Source of the DNA: Flectonema sp. DT1601
Taxonomy: Eukaryota > Euglenozoa > Diplonemea > Diplonemida > Diplonemidae
Length of the DNA stretch: 64,000 bases
Direction of reading: 5' to 3'
Assembly (NCBI GenBank): GCA_964019425.1
Contig: OZ025809.1
Location: 1,037,588 to 1,101,587, forward strand
A model generated the notes under the pieces. The model was not told where the DNA came from. It did not search any database and saw only the letters and a program-made list of their open reading frames with translations. This document shows positions 21,016-29,991 of this stretch, one piece after another. A program made the translations under genes and the position numbers. Positions within the stretch are counted from its first letter, which is position 1. Each line of letters begins with the position of its first letter.

Positions 21016-21480
21016 GTTCTTGTATTAGACAACTGCCCAACTGCCCTATGAGGATTAATTAGTCGTAGTATCCGTTGCCAGTACTATTTGTCAGCTGGCA
21101 GTCTTTCGCAGCAGATTTAGACTAACGCGATGCAGTGTTAGTAATTCAATTCAAGTTAAATTATTAACTTTTTTTTTGTAGTGATACTTGCTGTATGGTC
21201 AAAAAATGTTTATTGTCCCCTCCCTCTTCATTATGTTGCCAGTCGCCTGCGGACGGTTACTAATTTTGATGTCCTAGTTCCTATCCTGCTTTATCTTTCC
21301 TCGTCCTGATGAGCGTTGTAAAGTATGAAATAAGATTGCCATTATCACACGAATATTGGTTGGATTTAATACAGATCATGTATTAATAGAATTCATTCTG
21401 TTCCGTTGGGAAAGCACGGCAACTTGCAGTTTCACTTTCTACTTTTATTGGTTTTGAATTACTTAACTAACTTTAGCAGG
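21016..21480. other. Intergenic region with acceptor for the next gene
   Basis: About 465 bp without coding signal, including a T9 run near 21171-21179. ACTAACTTTAGCAG ends in an AG at 21478-21479, only one base before the next ATG. This would be an extremely short leader after the SL. Confidence 0.5.
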
Positions 21481-22137
21481 ATGAAAATAAACATTCGATT
21501 CTCAGATGGATCAACAAATTCCGTTAGCGTTGAATTAGAAGACTCGATTCGGGAGTTGAAACAGCAGCTGGGAGGGTATGCTGGGGTGACAGTAAAACAC
21601 AATGGAGTTGAAATTGCTGAGAACAAGACAGTCGGGCAGCTTGGAATACTTGAAGATGACGAAGTGGAAGTGGCATGTGACTTTGATATTTATTGGAAAT
21701 GCCGCTGTTGTCCTGGGCTTGGTATACACAAACAACAAGTAATGGATGTTACACTAGAAAAAGCTGAACTGTCATCTAAAATGGGCGTAGTTTGGGGATA
21801 TGCAATGGAAGTGAAAGATGTCCGTCCTGACTCGCCCGCTGAAAAAAGCGGTCTGCGAGGGCTTATTTCATGGAGGCTGAAGACATGCAATAGTGCGATC
21901 ATTACATCAGTAGATGAAATTATTGCTGAGTCTCAGAAGTGTGTTACACTGAATCTTAATTTCGTCCTGCCGGCTACAGTTTGCTGTCCTGTCTGTCAAG
22001 CTTCTCGTGCAGCTAGCTGTCCAACGTGCGGAAATTACGTCGGGTCGGGTGGACACTGTGTCGTTGTCACCTGTCCTGCGAAGCCACCGCCCAATCCGGA
22101 GTCACTTAGCCAAGTTCCTCCTTGTTGCCTTCAATAA
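21481..22137 (+). CDS. Ubiquitin-like plus PDZ-like protein with cysteine-rich tail
   Basis: 218 aa from the ATG at 21481. Residues 1-70 follow the ubiquitin fold pattern: KINIRFSDGS, a strand, a helix around IRELKQQL, then VTVKHNGVEIAENKTVGQLGI. Residues about 95-160 look like a PDZ domain, with GVVWGYAMEVKDVRPDSPAE and KSGLR, the usual V-x-P-x-S-P-A-x-x-x-G-L pattern. The tail has two CxxC pairs (CCPVC and CPTC) that could bind zinc, then ends in a cysteine pair. I know no named protein with this exact order, so a signalling or scaffold role is only inferred. Confidence 0.7.
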   Translation: MKINIRFSDGSTNSVSVELEDSIRELKQQLGGYAGVTVKHNGVEIAENKTVGQLGILEDDEVEVACDFDIYWKCRCCPGLGIHKQQVMDVTLEKAELSSKMGVVWGYAMEVKDVRPDSPAEKSGLRGLISWRLKTCNSAIITSVDEIIAESQKCVTLNLNFVLPATVCCPVCQASRAASCPTCGNYVGSGGHCVVVTCPAKPPPNPESLSQVPPCCLQ

Positions 22138-22263
22138 AATTGAAGCTACTTCAGTTCTATGTAATCGAACGTTCCAAACTCGGTTACTATGTTTTGAGAA
22201 CCTGTGCATCGTTGCAGAATATTATTTGTTGCTGGTCTTTTATTTTATCTTCTCAGTTGCAAT

Positions 22264-22278
22264 ATGAGTTCAAAGTGA
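22264..22278 (+). other. Short upstream ORF in the leader of the next gene
   Basis: After the likely acceptor TTATCTTCTCAG (AG at 22255-22256), the first ATG at 22264 encodes only MSSK before a TGA. The main ATG follows at 22288. If the acceptor is right, ribosomes would meet this four-codon ORF first. Confidence 0.4.
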
Positions 22279-22287
22279 ATCCACTAA

Positions 22288-23913
22288 ATGGCCAAAACAG
22301 TGGGTGTGACCCTTCAGGTTGAATCGAAAATCCCAAACCAACAGGGGCTTCACACGCTGAGGGATTTGAGTTTGTCGAAAGTTTCGGCAGGAGATGTGAT
22401 CCGCAAGCTTGCTGCATCCCACAAGGTACCAAGTGAGCAGCTTTGCTTACAAATAGAAAACAAAGTATTAACTCTTGACAACAAAAAATGTGCTGAACCA
22501 TTAAATAGGGTGATAGGTAGCAAGCCTCCGCGGGTGTATTTGCAGTTGATTGAAAATATGGATGATTCGAAATCATCGGCGTTTAGAATACCAATTGTTG
22601 CAGTTCACAAGACTTCAAGCGGCATACCTGTGGCAAATGAGTTGAAAACCCCTCCTACACCACCTTACACTAAAACAGGCGCTTTAAACCCCTCATCAGA
22701 GTCAAAGCAAAAGCTTATGAAAGGGGGTAAGAATTTTAAGCAACCCCCCAATCCAACTAGACAGCGAAAGATGGTGCAATCAGGCAATTTTCCTGACAAA
22801 CAAAGGGAAACCAAAATTGAGACTTCAATCACAACAGTCGATGCAAAAATAAAGAAGGACAATAAAATTGATGGTTCTGTACCTGCAGAAGGCAAAAAGA
22901 CAAATCAAGACTTGAATAGCACTGACAAGAGAAGCCAAAAGAGAAGTGCCACTCCTGACTCGAGCAAAAAGAGCGGAAATGCAGAACTTGGAAGCAAGAA
23001 AAAGGCGGGTGCGGAAGGTTCAGCATCTCAATCATTAAAAACAGATATTGGATCCAAGGAAATGGAAGCATCAAACTATGACAGCAGTGTCCCTCTTGTA
23101 AAAATGCCAGTGAAACCGAGTGTGAGAAAAGCAAGGTCGAATGAAAAAAGTACTTTTGTTGAAGAGACATCAAAGGGAAGGCCGGTTGTTGGAACAGTTC
23201 GAAATGTTAGTTCAAGAAGGTCAATGTCACCTGTACATCGAGTAACTGTTGACTTGTTAGTTGATGAGCGGGGGATTGGATGCTTTGGAATCAAAGTCCC
23301 TATTAACAGGCCAAAAACGAAACTTCCTCCTGCATCTCCTCCACCAGCAAGTTTAAATGCACCTGAAGATCATTTAAAGCACAGTGCTGAAAACAGCAGA
23401 GGACTGAGTGTTCCATCAGAGGGAAGAAAGTCATCAATTTCACCTTTATCAACTCCTGCACGCCAGCTAAGCAATTCTCCCAGGGATTCCAAAATTACGA
23501 TGGACCAGGTAATTATAGCAGGAGCTCCAAAGAAGGATGCCTGGGTGCCATCTGGACAGGCTCCCTGGAATGAAATAAATAATGTGACAAAGCGAAGGAT
23601 TGCAGCTCGCAAGTTTCCTTCTCCAAAAGTGAAGCGGTCACGGTCCCTGACAAAAGGAACGCAGACCGGCTGGCTAAAACACCCCGAGGACCCAGCCGCA
23701 ATCCCAACGCCCACACCTGGATTCATACCAAGTACTGCATACAATGGCTTGAGGGATGGTTACTACTTTGGCTATGAATGTAATCAGTTGGGCTACATAC
23801 CACTCTCTAATCCTGAATTTGTCCCAAGAAACCTGTTTTCTGAGCCCATAATTAGAAATGCCCCGATCGATGCCTGTTATGAAGAAGCTGATGAATTGTT
23901 TCCTGTTCCATGA
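22288..23913 (+). CDS. Protein with ubiquitin-like N-terminus and long disordered middle
   Basis: 541 aa from the ATG at 22288. Residues 1-90 have a ubiquitin-like rhythm: VTLQVESK, LSKVSAGDVIRKLAASH, QLCLQIENKVLTL and PPRVYLQLIE. The next 300 residues are lysine-, serine- and proline-rich and disordered. A conserved-looking patch at about 310-340 reads VTVDLLVDERGIGCFGIKV, possibly a small beta domain. The C-terminus is aromatic (DGYYFGYECNQLGYIPL). No enzyme motif is visible. It directly follows another gene with a ubiquitin-like start, with about 150 bases between them. Function unknown. Confidence 0.7.
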   Translation: MAKTVGVTLQVESKIPNQQGLHTLRDLSLSKVSAGDVIRKLAASHKVPSEQLCLQIENKVLTLDNKKCAEPLNRVIGSKPPRVYLQLIENMDDSKSSAFRIPIVAVHKTSSGIPVANELKTPPTPPYTKTGALNPSSESKQKLMKGGKNFKQPPNPTRQRKMVQSGNFPDKQRETKIETSITTVDAKIKKDNKIDGSVPAEGKKTNQDLNSTDKRSQKRSATPDSSKKSGNAELGSKKKAGAEGSASQSLKTDIGSKEMEASNYDSSVPLVKMPVKPSVRKARSNEKSTFVEETSKGRPVVGTVRNVSSRRSMSPVHRVTVDLLVDERGIGCFGIKVPINRPKTKLPPASPPPASLNAPEDHLKHSAENSRGLSVPSEGRKSSISPLSTPARQLSNSPRDSKITMDQVIIAGAPKKDAWVPSGQAPWNEINNVTKRRIAARKFPSPKVKRSRSLTKGTQTGWLKHPEDPAAIPTPTPGFIPSTAYNGLRDGYYFGYECNQLGYIPLSNPEFVPRNLFSEPIIRNAPIDACYEEADELFPVP

Positions 23914-23998
23914 AAGACGAAGTGTCTTTTAACTGTATCTCTGTTATGTATTTGAATCTTTTCGCTGTTGATAATCCTTTTTCTCATTCCAGATGTAT

Positions 23999-24009
23999 AA
24001 AAATGAAAA
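23999..24009 (-). terminator. Pol III terminator of tRNA-Asp
   Basis: On the minus strand, T4 lies one base past the tRNA 3' end and T5 a few bases further. This is a normal RNA polymerase III stop. Confidence 0.7.
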
Positions 24010-24010
24010 T

Positions 24011-24082
24011 TTCCCCGGCCGGGAATTGAACCCGGGTCTTCCGCGTGACAGGCGGAAATACTGACCTCTATACTACCGAGGA
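24011..24082 (-). tRNA. tRNA-Asp (anticodon GTC)
   Basis: Read on the minus strand, this 72-base sequence folds as a full cloverleaf. The acceptor arms TCCTCGG and CCGGGGA pair, with one G-U. The anticodon stem-loop is TCCGC-CTGTCAC-GCGGA with anticodon GTC. The T arm contains GGTTCAATTCC, a good B box. The sequence is very close to eukaryotic tRNA-Asp in general. There is no intron. It is the only tRNA gene found in the window and lies opposite to the protein genes, immediately before the retroelement pile-up. Confidence 0.95.
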
Positions 24083-24154
24083 GATATTCCTTTTCTTTTT
24101 TTTTTGGTTACACTCGTCTGTGCTTCCAGACTCTTTGTTTTTGTTCTTTTCACT

Positions 24155-24192
24155 ACCAACGATTCTAAAGCTACAGTTTCTGTACTTTATTG
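24155..24192 (+). other. Genomic copy of the spliced leader at the 5' end of LINE-A
   Basis: 38 bases starting ACCAACGATTCTAAAGC and ending CAGTTTCTGTACTTTATTG. The end is identical in form to kinetoplastid and diplonemid SL exons. It is followed by GAATTAAAA and the ATG of LINE-A ORF1 19 bases later, not by a GT donor, so it is not an SL RNA gene. It looks like the cap-proximal exon of a trans-spliced LINE mRNA copied into DNA. An identical 38-mer occurs at 41312-41349. Confidence 0.9.
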
Positions 24193-24211
24193 GAATTAAA
24201 AAAAAATTAAA

Positions 24212-26077
24212 ATGGCTGGAAAGAAAGCAATGCGTCCGCAAGATAGAAGGGCTGCAGAAAGGAGAGAAAGAGAAAGGAAAGAGGCGAAGATGATGAGGGA
24301 ACAAGCCAGAAATGAGATCCGGGAAGAAGAAGAGACCCAACAGCAAGAAGACGAGGACGTGGTGATGGGAGAATCACCAGAAGTATCAGAGGAAGAAATG
24401 GAGATGGACTCTCCAGAAGTACCGGAAGGAATCGCAGTAGAGGTGACCGCAGTAGGACCTCCCGCAGCATTTCAAGCAAGCCCTCAAAACAAGGAGGCAA
24501 CTCAAACAAAGACAAGCCCTCAAAACAAAGAGGCAATTCAAATAAGCCCTCAAAATATCGAGGCACATGGAAGTAAATTTTTAAAAGCAGATCAAAGCCC
24601 TCCGTCAAATGAGGCACCCCAATCAAGCCCTCAAATCAAAGAGGCACAAAGAAGATCGACGGTGATTATGAATGGACCACCACCGAAGCTAAACAAGGAG
24701 CATTTTAAATGCAAAATACTCCAGCCAACTGAGACCCTCAACAGCAAGACCAACGGCATTATACTTGCATTATCTCAACAAGCAAGAAGCCTGGACGAAG
24801 ACTACTTCGAAAAGGCCAGTAAAACGAAGCAACTGACGATAGTGTTCACACGACCACCTCCAAAACGTGCCCTACAACACGCAACTGACTGCAGTCAGAT
24901 ACAGACACCTGTCCAATTCGATGGGCAATTAAAAATAAGAAGCTGGTGGTTCGTTGCTCTGTCTGGCACGATCCACCGGCCAACTCTAACGATCGCCAAG
25001 AAGATCAACGCACCGGTGACCCACGAATTAATTGCGTGGATAACAACTAAAGAGTTGACCAAGTCACAGGTCCAAAACCCGGCAGCTGTAACAGCAATTG
25101 TCAAAGCTGTTGTGGCACAACACGGAAGAGTCGATCAACGCTCCTACAGATACGTTGGCAAAGACTTCGTAGAACTCACTGTTCTCCCAAACGATGTGGA
25201 AGCAGCTGTCGCACTTTTAAGAAACTCCGGAATAGGAAATGTTTATTTCCGGATTAAATCAGTGGCGGGACAGACACCCACTCAGTACACCACAGTGTGG
25301 CTGGACCGCAAGACAACAAACGAAGAGGCAGTTGGCATACTTAAAGCCCAACATGACCTCTGCCATGGACTCACCATCATACATGGCAAGATTGGATTGA
25401 GGGTGGTTTATCAAAAGGATGTTGATAAAGTAAGAAAGGGTGCTGGTAAATATGCATCCACAGTGTTTGGCGAAGGGCTTCACCGTCTCAGTGGAGCACC
25501 TTACAGCTGGGGTAACAGACTTCGGAATATCCTATTGGAGATAGGACTGAAGTCAAAGTTCATAAGGATGGATAGAGGTGACTTTATCATCGCACTGGAC
25601 AAGAAACCAGAATCAAGGTTTGTACAGTGTGGAGATATTGTCATCCTCATTGAAAAGTTAGAAACAGAAGTGAAGGCGAAGGAAACAGCGAAACCCGTTG
25701 TAGTTAAGTACCGTGAGGCTAGAACATCGTACGCAGCCGCGGTCAAGAGGTCACTCCCGACAACGAAGAAACCAACGGCCGAAGTTCAGGTTGTAGAAAA
25801 CAACGTGAACAGCCTGAGAGAGAAAACGAACGAGACAATCGAACGTCTTCAGAAAGAAGTGAAGGACATGCAAGTTCGACTTGATGAAGGCATGGCACAG
25901 ATAACCGGGATTGTAGAAACCCTGGTGCAAACTACGAAAAAGAACGAAGCAGCCAACAACAACATGGCAACAGCCATCACTTCGCTAATAGAAGCTGTCA
26001 AGAGGATTGAGAACAATCTTGGTATGAACAAGATTACTACAAGTGCGACCAACAGGAACAACACTGGCCAATCATGA
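24212..26077 (+). CDS. LINE-A ORF1 protein (nucleic-acid-binding, coiled coil)
   Basis: 621 aa from the ATG at 24212, 19 bases after the SL copy. The start is rich in K/R/E. Residues about 88-148 carry five copies of an SPQNKEA-like repeat. A middle region with VELTVLPNDVEAAVALLRNS has the strand-helix rhythm of an RRM-like fold, and this is inference. The last 110 residues form a predicted coiled coil (NSLREKTNETIERLQKEVK and onward). This is the usual make-up of LINE ORF1 RNA chaperones that coat the transcript. No CCHC knuckle is visible. The stop codon overlaps the ORF2 start in ATGA. Confidence 0.85.
   Translation: MAGKKAMRPQDRRAAERRERERKEAKMMREQARNEIREEEETQQQEDEDVVMGESPEVSEEEMEMDSPEVPEGIAVEVTAVGPPAAFQASPQNKEATQTKTSPQNKEAIQISPQNIEAHGSKFLKADQSPPSNEAPQSSPQIKEAQRRSTVIMNGPPPKLNKEHFKCKILQPTETLNSKTNGIILALSQQARSLDEDYFEKASKTKQLTIVFTRPPPKRALQHATDCSQIQTPVQFDGQLKIRSWWFVALSGTIHRPTLTIAKKINAPVTHELIAWITTKELTKSQVQNPAAVTAIVKAVVAQHGRVDQRSYRYVGKDFVELTVLPNDVEAAVALLRNSGIGNVYFRIKSVAGQTPTQYTTVWLDRKTTNEEAVGILKAQHDLCHGLTIIHGKIGLRVVYQKDVDKVRKGAGKYASTVFGEGLHRLSGAPYSWGNRLRNILLEIGLKSKFIRMDRGDFIIALDKKPESRFVQCGDIVILIEKLETEVKAKETAKPVVVKYREARTSYAAAVKRSLPTTKKPTAEVQVVENNVNSLREKTNETIERLQKEVKDMQVRLDEGMAQITGIVETLVQTTKKNEAANNNMATAITSLIEAVKRIENNLGMNKITTSATNRNNTGQS
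24476..24653 (+). repeat. Short in-frame repeats inside LINE-A ORF1
   Basis: Five spaced copies of a unit near AAGCCCTCAAAACAAAGAGG encode SPQNKEA-type peptides. Copies differ by a few bases and spacing varies, but the reading frame is kept. Confidence 0.75.
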
Positions 26078-29000
26078 TTGTGATTTGGTCAAATAACATT
26101 CGCTCAGTTCTGAAACCAGAAAATTACTTTCGATTGAACTGGGCACTGAAAGAAGAAAAGCCTGAAGTAGTACTACTGCAGGAAACGTGGTTATCAAAAG
26201 AAAAACACTTCGCTATTGAAGGATATTCAATCCACAGGAGAGACAGCACCATCAAGTCAGGTCATCGAGGACTCGTCACTCTGGTCAGAAATGATTTAAA
26301 TAAGTTAATATTAAAACACCCCGACATCTCACATGACCAAACTGAGATATTAACAGTAGTACTTCAATCTAATCCGCCATTGACAATTCACAATGTTTAC
26401 CACCCGCCTGAAATCAAGGCAACAACCTGGAAGTTCAAAACAGAGCCCGGCACATTGATTGCGGGTGACATTAATGGACACCATTCAACTTGGTCAAATG
26501 GTAATACGAACACCACTGGTAACAGCTTCTACGATTGGTCACTAGAAGCAACAATTAAAATTCTAAATAAACCTCAACAACACACAAGACCACAAAGCTC
26601 AGCTTCTCCGGATGTAATTGCATTAGATATTTCAATAGATGCACAAATCGAACTCATGAAGGGATGGGGCAGCGATCACCTGCCACTCAAACTGACAATC
26701 GAAGATATCAAAACAGATGAATATTCAAAAGAGAGTTCTGGGACATGGAAATGGAAGTGGCATTGTGCCGATTGGAATTATTATAAAATATTGTTGGAAA
26801 GGGCAGCGCCCAAATTAGAAAGAATTAAGAATGTGCAGAAACTTGCTAATAGGATCAACAACGAGATTCTGAGAGCAGCGAGTAGGGCCATCCCAGGCTA
26901 CAACAAAAAGTCAAGTAGTACCTTCGCTGTGAGGGATTCAGAATTGGAAGATTTAATGGCAGAGACTGACCCTGATAAGACAGACTCAGAAGCAATTGAA
27001 AGAGGTATCAACATGATCAAACAGAAGATCATTGAGTGCGACATGACTGGAATGGACTACCGATGGGCCTTTAGAAAAGTTAAACAACTGGAAGGTAGAA
27101 TGATGGACCATTCAATTACTAAGATTGTCGACGGTGAGAAGGAATTAACCGACTCGCGGGAGATGGCAGATGTCTTCACCAAAACATACGCAGACCAATT
27201 CAAATTCGAAGACGGTGAAACAACCTTACAAGGAATACCTGATGACAACTCGGTGGAATTTGGAATGCCTGAACTGGAACGACAAATTTCAAAAACAAAG
27301 GAGAAGAAGGCACCTGGACCTGACCACATCTGGAACTCGATGTTAAAACAACTTCCAAAAGCTTTCCTCGAGCAACTACTAAGACTATTCAACCTCTCAT
27401 GGCAACGATCAGCAGTACCCAGGTGCTGGAAAAGTGGAATGGTAATACCCATACTGAAACCTGATAAAGACAAGAAACAAGTCCTATCGTACAGACCGAT
27501 AGCACTAACCTCGACCGTCTCGAAACTCTTTGAAAGAATGGTCGTAGAACGGATGCACCACCTGTTGAAAGACAGAATGAATCCGAGGCAAGCAGCCTAC
27601 AAACGAGGACGGGATTCCATTGAAAATCTCTGTATAGTTACAGACAAACTCAAAAGTGCCAAGGCAATGGGAGAAGAAGCGATATTAATCACCTTCGACC
27701 TACAAAAAGCCTTTGATGCAGTTCAACCGGTAACTCTTCTAAATAAGATGTCCAAAATAGGACTACCAACGAAATATCTACGGTGGGTTCAAAACTACTT
27801 GACTAGTAGGAGGATTTCAACAAGGGTGAATGGAGTGAAGGGAGCATTCCGGAACATTCGAGTAGGAGTACCACAAGGAAGCGTGCTGGGACCCCAGTTA
27901 TTCTCTATCTTCATAAATGATTTGATAGATAAACTAGAGATGTACGAACCGACTGTCTTTGCAGATGATGTTGGAATAGTAATAACCGCGGGCACTGTCA
28001 GCTGTTTAGAAAACAAGGTTAACAACGCAGTCAAAATATTTGAAAGGTGGGCACTTGACTCACACATCAAAATCAATAAGAACCCTGGCAAGACGGAATA
28101 CATTCACGTGAGGCCAAGTGGAACACATGACAAGTCCCCAGTAGTAGTATACTCTGAAGAACACACATTTAAATATGTGGTGGCCACGGCAGAACAAATG
28201 AGTAACCTTGTGAAGGATGATAACTCAACAACTGTAGCTTCAAAAGAAGAATTCGCCATCACTCACCTGTATGTCGTTCCAAAACATAAGATCAAAGTCA
28301 AGCTACCGAACAAACCGGCGGTACTGAAAACAATGAAGATGAGTGCCAGCTTCCCACAACTGAAGAAAGTCCACAACAAGGCAGAAATAGATAAGATGCT
28401 GGAAAGAGTGGGACCCGGATTACACGGATTTGCCTATGCGGTTGGACGAAAAGTTCACAAGACGAATACCGTGCGGTATCTAGGCGTACATTATGACGAG
28501 AAGTTAACCTTTAAGTCGCAAATTCAAAAGATGATGACGGCTGCTTCCAAGGGTCTAGGCTTGTTGGTTCGACTCACCAGGATAGGCTGCAGAAAGAGGA
28601 CACTCATCAGTATACTGGTGACGGTGGTGTTAGCAAGGGTGCTTTATGGTGTTGAAAGCTTTGCTTGGATGCTACCAAAAGAGTGCTTCGAACAACTGGA
28701 ATTACTGGTAAACAGGGCAGTGAGGCTGGTAACTGGATGTCTGCGGAGCACCAAACTACAGAGACTTTACAAAGAAGCCGATACGCCAAGACTAAAGGAA
28801 CACATCCAGTATAAGATGTGTAGAACTTATGAACGTTTCAAATTGAGTCCGTTCCTACCGACTCGCAAGCTGACGAGAACAGGGAGTTCAGAATTATTTC
28901 AAAAATCGAAATGGGGATGGAATGTCTGGATAGACTATGTCTCTGGTGTCCCTGGCCTTGACAACTACCGGAGCATTACCAACCTGGAAGTGAACCCAGA

Positions 29001-29991
29001 ACACTACACTGTCCCTCCATGGAAAAGTACTAATGCGATGAAATTCACATATTCACGCAACAAGGAAGAGGCTGAACAGCGAGAAACTGAATTACCAGCT
29101 CACGAGATGAAAGTCTACACTGACGGGTCGATAAGACACAAACCCAACACTTACATGACAGACTCGGCTGCCGCTGTGGTCATGGTTAACGGAAGCAAGA
29201 TGCGTCTACTTGGATATAAAATACCAGTAGCGGGTTCCTCTTATAGGACCGAGCAGATTGCAGTAAAAATGGCGTTGGAAAATTTAGTTCAGGTGGCGGA
29301 GGATGAACATGAATCTCTAACAACAACGACGCACCTGTTGACTGATTCGATGTCAGTCATGCAGGCATTGGAACAAGGGCCATATAAACAAAGGTCCCCA
29401 ATGAACAAAAAGATCTGGAAGTTGGCAATGAAACTGGAGAAGAAGGGAATCCAAGTCAACATGCAGTATGTACCGGCACACAGAAACGTGCGGTACAACG
29501 AAGTAGCGGACCAACTGGCGAAATTCGCTGCAGGCCTGAAGGAAGATCCACCTCACGAAGATGTTATTATTAAACAACTGCCCACTCAACTTGACATGGG
29601 AACATTGATGACGTTTCACAAGCGGAGAAAACGGGAGAACTGGATCGGACCGGGAGAGGTAAGACACCCTCCGTACATCGAAGCTCTAACACGACCAGAG
29701 GAAGTACTGATGTCACGCTTTAGAGTGGGACATTGCAGATCTCTGATAATCAAAGGACTGAACGAGCTGTGCTTTTTCTGTAAACTTGGAAAGGCGACAG
29801 CACATCATGTATTATTTATATGCGAACATTGGTGTATAGAAACCTTGAGGGAAAAATACATCAGTCCCATGATGAATGACAAGGGAGAGGAAGCATGCCA
29901 ACTGGAGGACTGCTACTTACCTGCGAATCAACAGCAGATGACTGGTTTTGTCACAACCTTAGACAGACTGGCACAACTATTAGGACGGTAG
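26074..29991 (+). CDS. LINE-A ORF2: APE endonuclease, reverse transcriptase, RNase H
   Basis: 1305 aa beginning at the ATG inside ATGA (26074-26077). Residues 1-210 form an EEP/APE endonuclease, with WSNNIRSV, LLQETWL, AGDINGHHSTW and GSDHLPLKL. The reverse transcriptase follows, with KAPGPDHIWNSMLK near 412, SYRPIALTSTVSKLFER, ITFDLQKAFDAV, GVPQGSVLGP and the catalytic FADD at 629-632. RNase H lies at about 1012-1150: YTDGS (Asp1017), RTEQIAV, LLTDSMSVMQAL and VADQLAKFA, so all four acidic residues are present. A CCHC-type knuckle (CFFCKLG...HHVLFIC) lies near 1233-1250. About 120 extra residues sit between the polymerase core and VRYLGVHYD. Target-primed reverse transcription is the expected role. 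Confidence 0.95.
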   Translation: MIVIWSNNIRSVLKPENYFRLNWALKEEKPEVVLLQETWLSKEKHFAIEGYSIHRRDSTIKSGHRGLVTLVRNDLNKLILKHPDISHDQTEILTVVLQSNPPLTIHNVYHPPEIKATTWKFKTEPGTLIAGDINGHHSTWSNGNTNTTGNSFYDWSLEATIKILNKPQQHTRPQSSASPDVIALDISIDAQIELMKGWGSDHLPLKLTIEDIKTDEYSKESSGTWKWKWHCADWNYYKILLERAAPKLERIKNVQKLANRINNEILRAASRAIPGYNKKSSSTFAVRDSELEDLMAETDPDKTDSEAIERGINMIKQKIIECDMTGMDYRWAFRKVKQLEGRMMDHSITKIVDGEKELTDSREMADVFTKTYADQFKFEDGETTLQGIPDDNSVEFGMPELERQISKTKEKKAPGPDHIWNSMLKQLPKAFLEQLLRLFNLSWQRSAVPRCWKSGMVIPILKPDKDKKQVLSYRPIALTSTVSKLFERMVVERMHHLLKDRMNPRQAAYKRGRDSIENLCIVTDKLKSAKAMGEEAILITFDLQKAFDAVQPVTLLNKMSKIGLPTKYLRWVQNYLTSRRISTRVNGVKGAFRNIRVGVPQGSVLGPQLFSIFINDLIDKLEMYEPTVFADDVGIVITAGTVSCLENKVNNAVKIFERWALDSHIKINKNPGKTEYIHVRPSGTHDKSPVVVYSEEHTFKYVVATAEQMSNLVKDDNSTTVASKEEFAITHLYVVPKHKIKVKLPNKPAVLKTMKMSASFPQLKKVHNKAEIDKMLERVGPGLHGFAYAVGRKVHKTNTVRYLGVHYDEKLTFKSQIQKMMTAASKGLGLLVRLTRIGCRKRTLISILVTVVLARVLYGVESFAWMLPKECFEQLELLVNRAVRLVTGCLRSTKLQRLYKEADTPRLKEHIQYKMCRTYERFKLSPFLPTRKLTRTGSSELFQKSKWGWNVWIDYVSGVPGLDNYRSITNLEVNPEHYTVPPWKSTNAMKFTYSRNKEEAEQRETELPAHEMKVYTDGSIRHKPNTYMTDSAAAVVMVNGSKMRLLGYKIPVAGSSYRTEQIAVKMALENLVQVAEDEHESLTTTTHLLTDSMSVMQALEQGPYKQRSPMNKKIWKLAMKLEKKGIQVNMQYVPAHRNVRYNEVADQLAKFAAGLKEDPPHEDVIIKQLPTQLDMGTLMTFHKRRKRENWIGPGEVRHPPYIEALTRPEEVLMSRFRVGHCRSLIIKGLNELCFFCKLGKATAHHVLFICEHWCIETLREKYISPMMNDKGEEACQLEDCYLPANQQQMTGFVTTLDRLAQLLGR

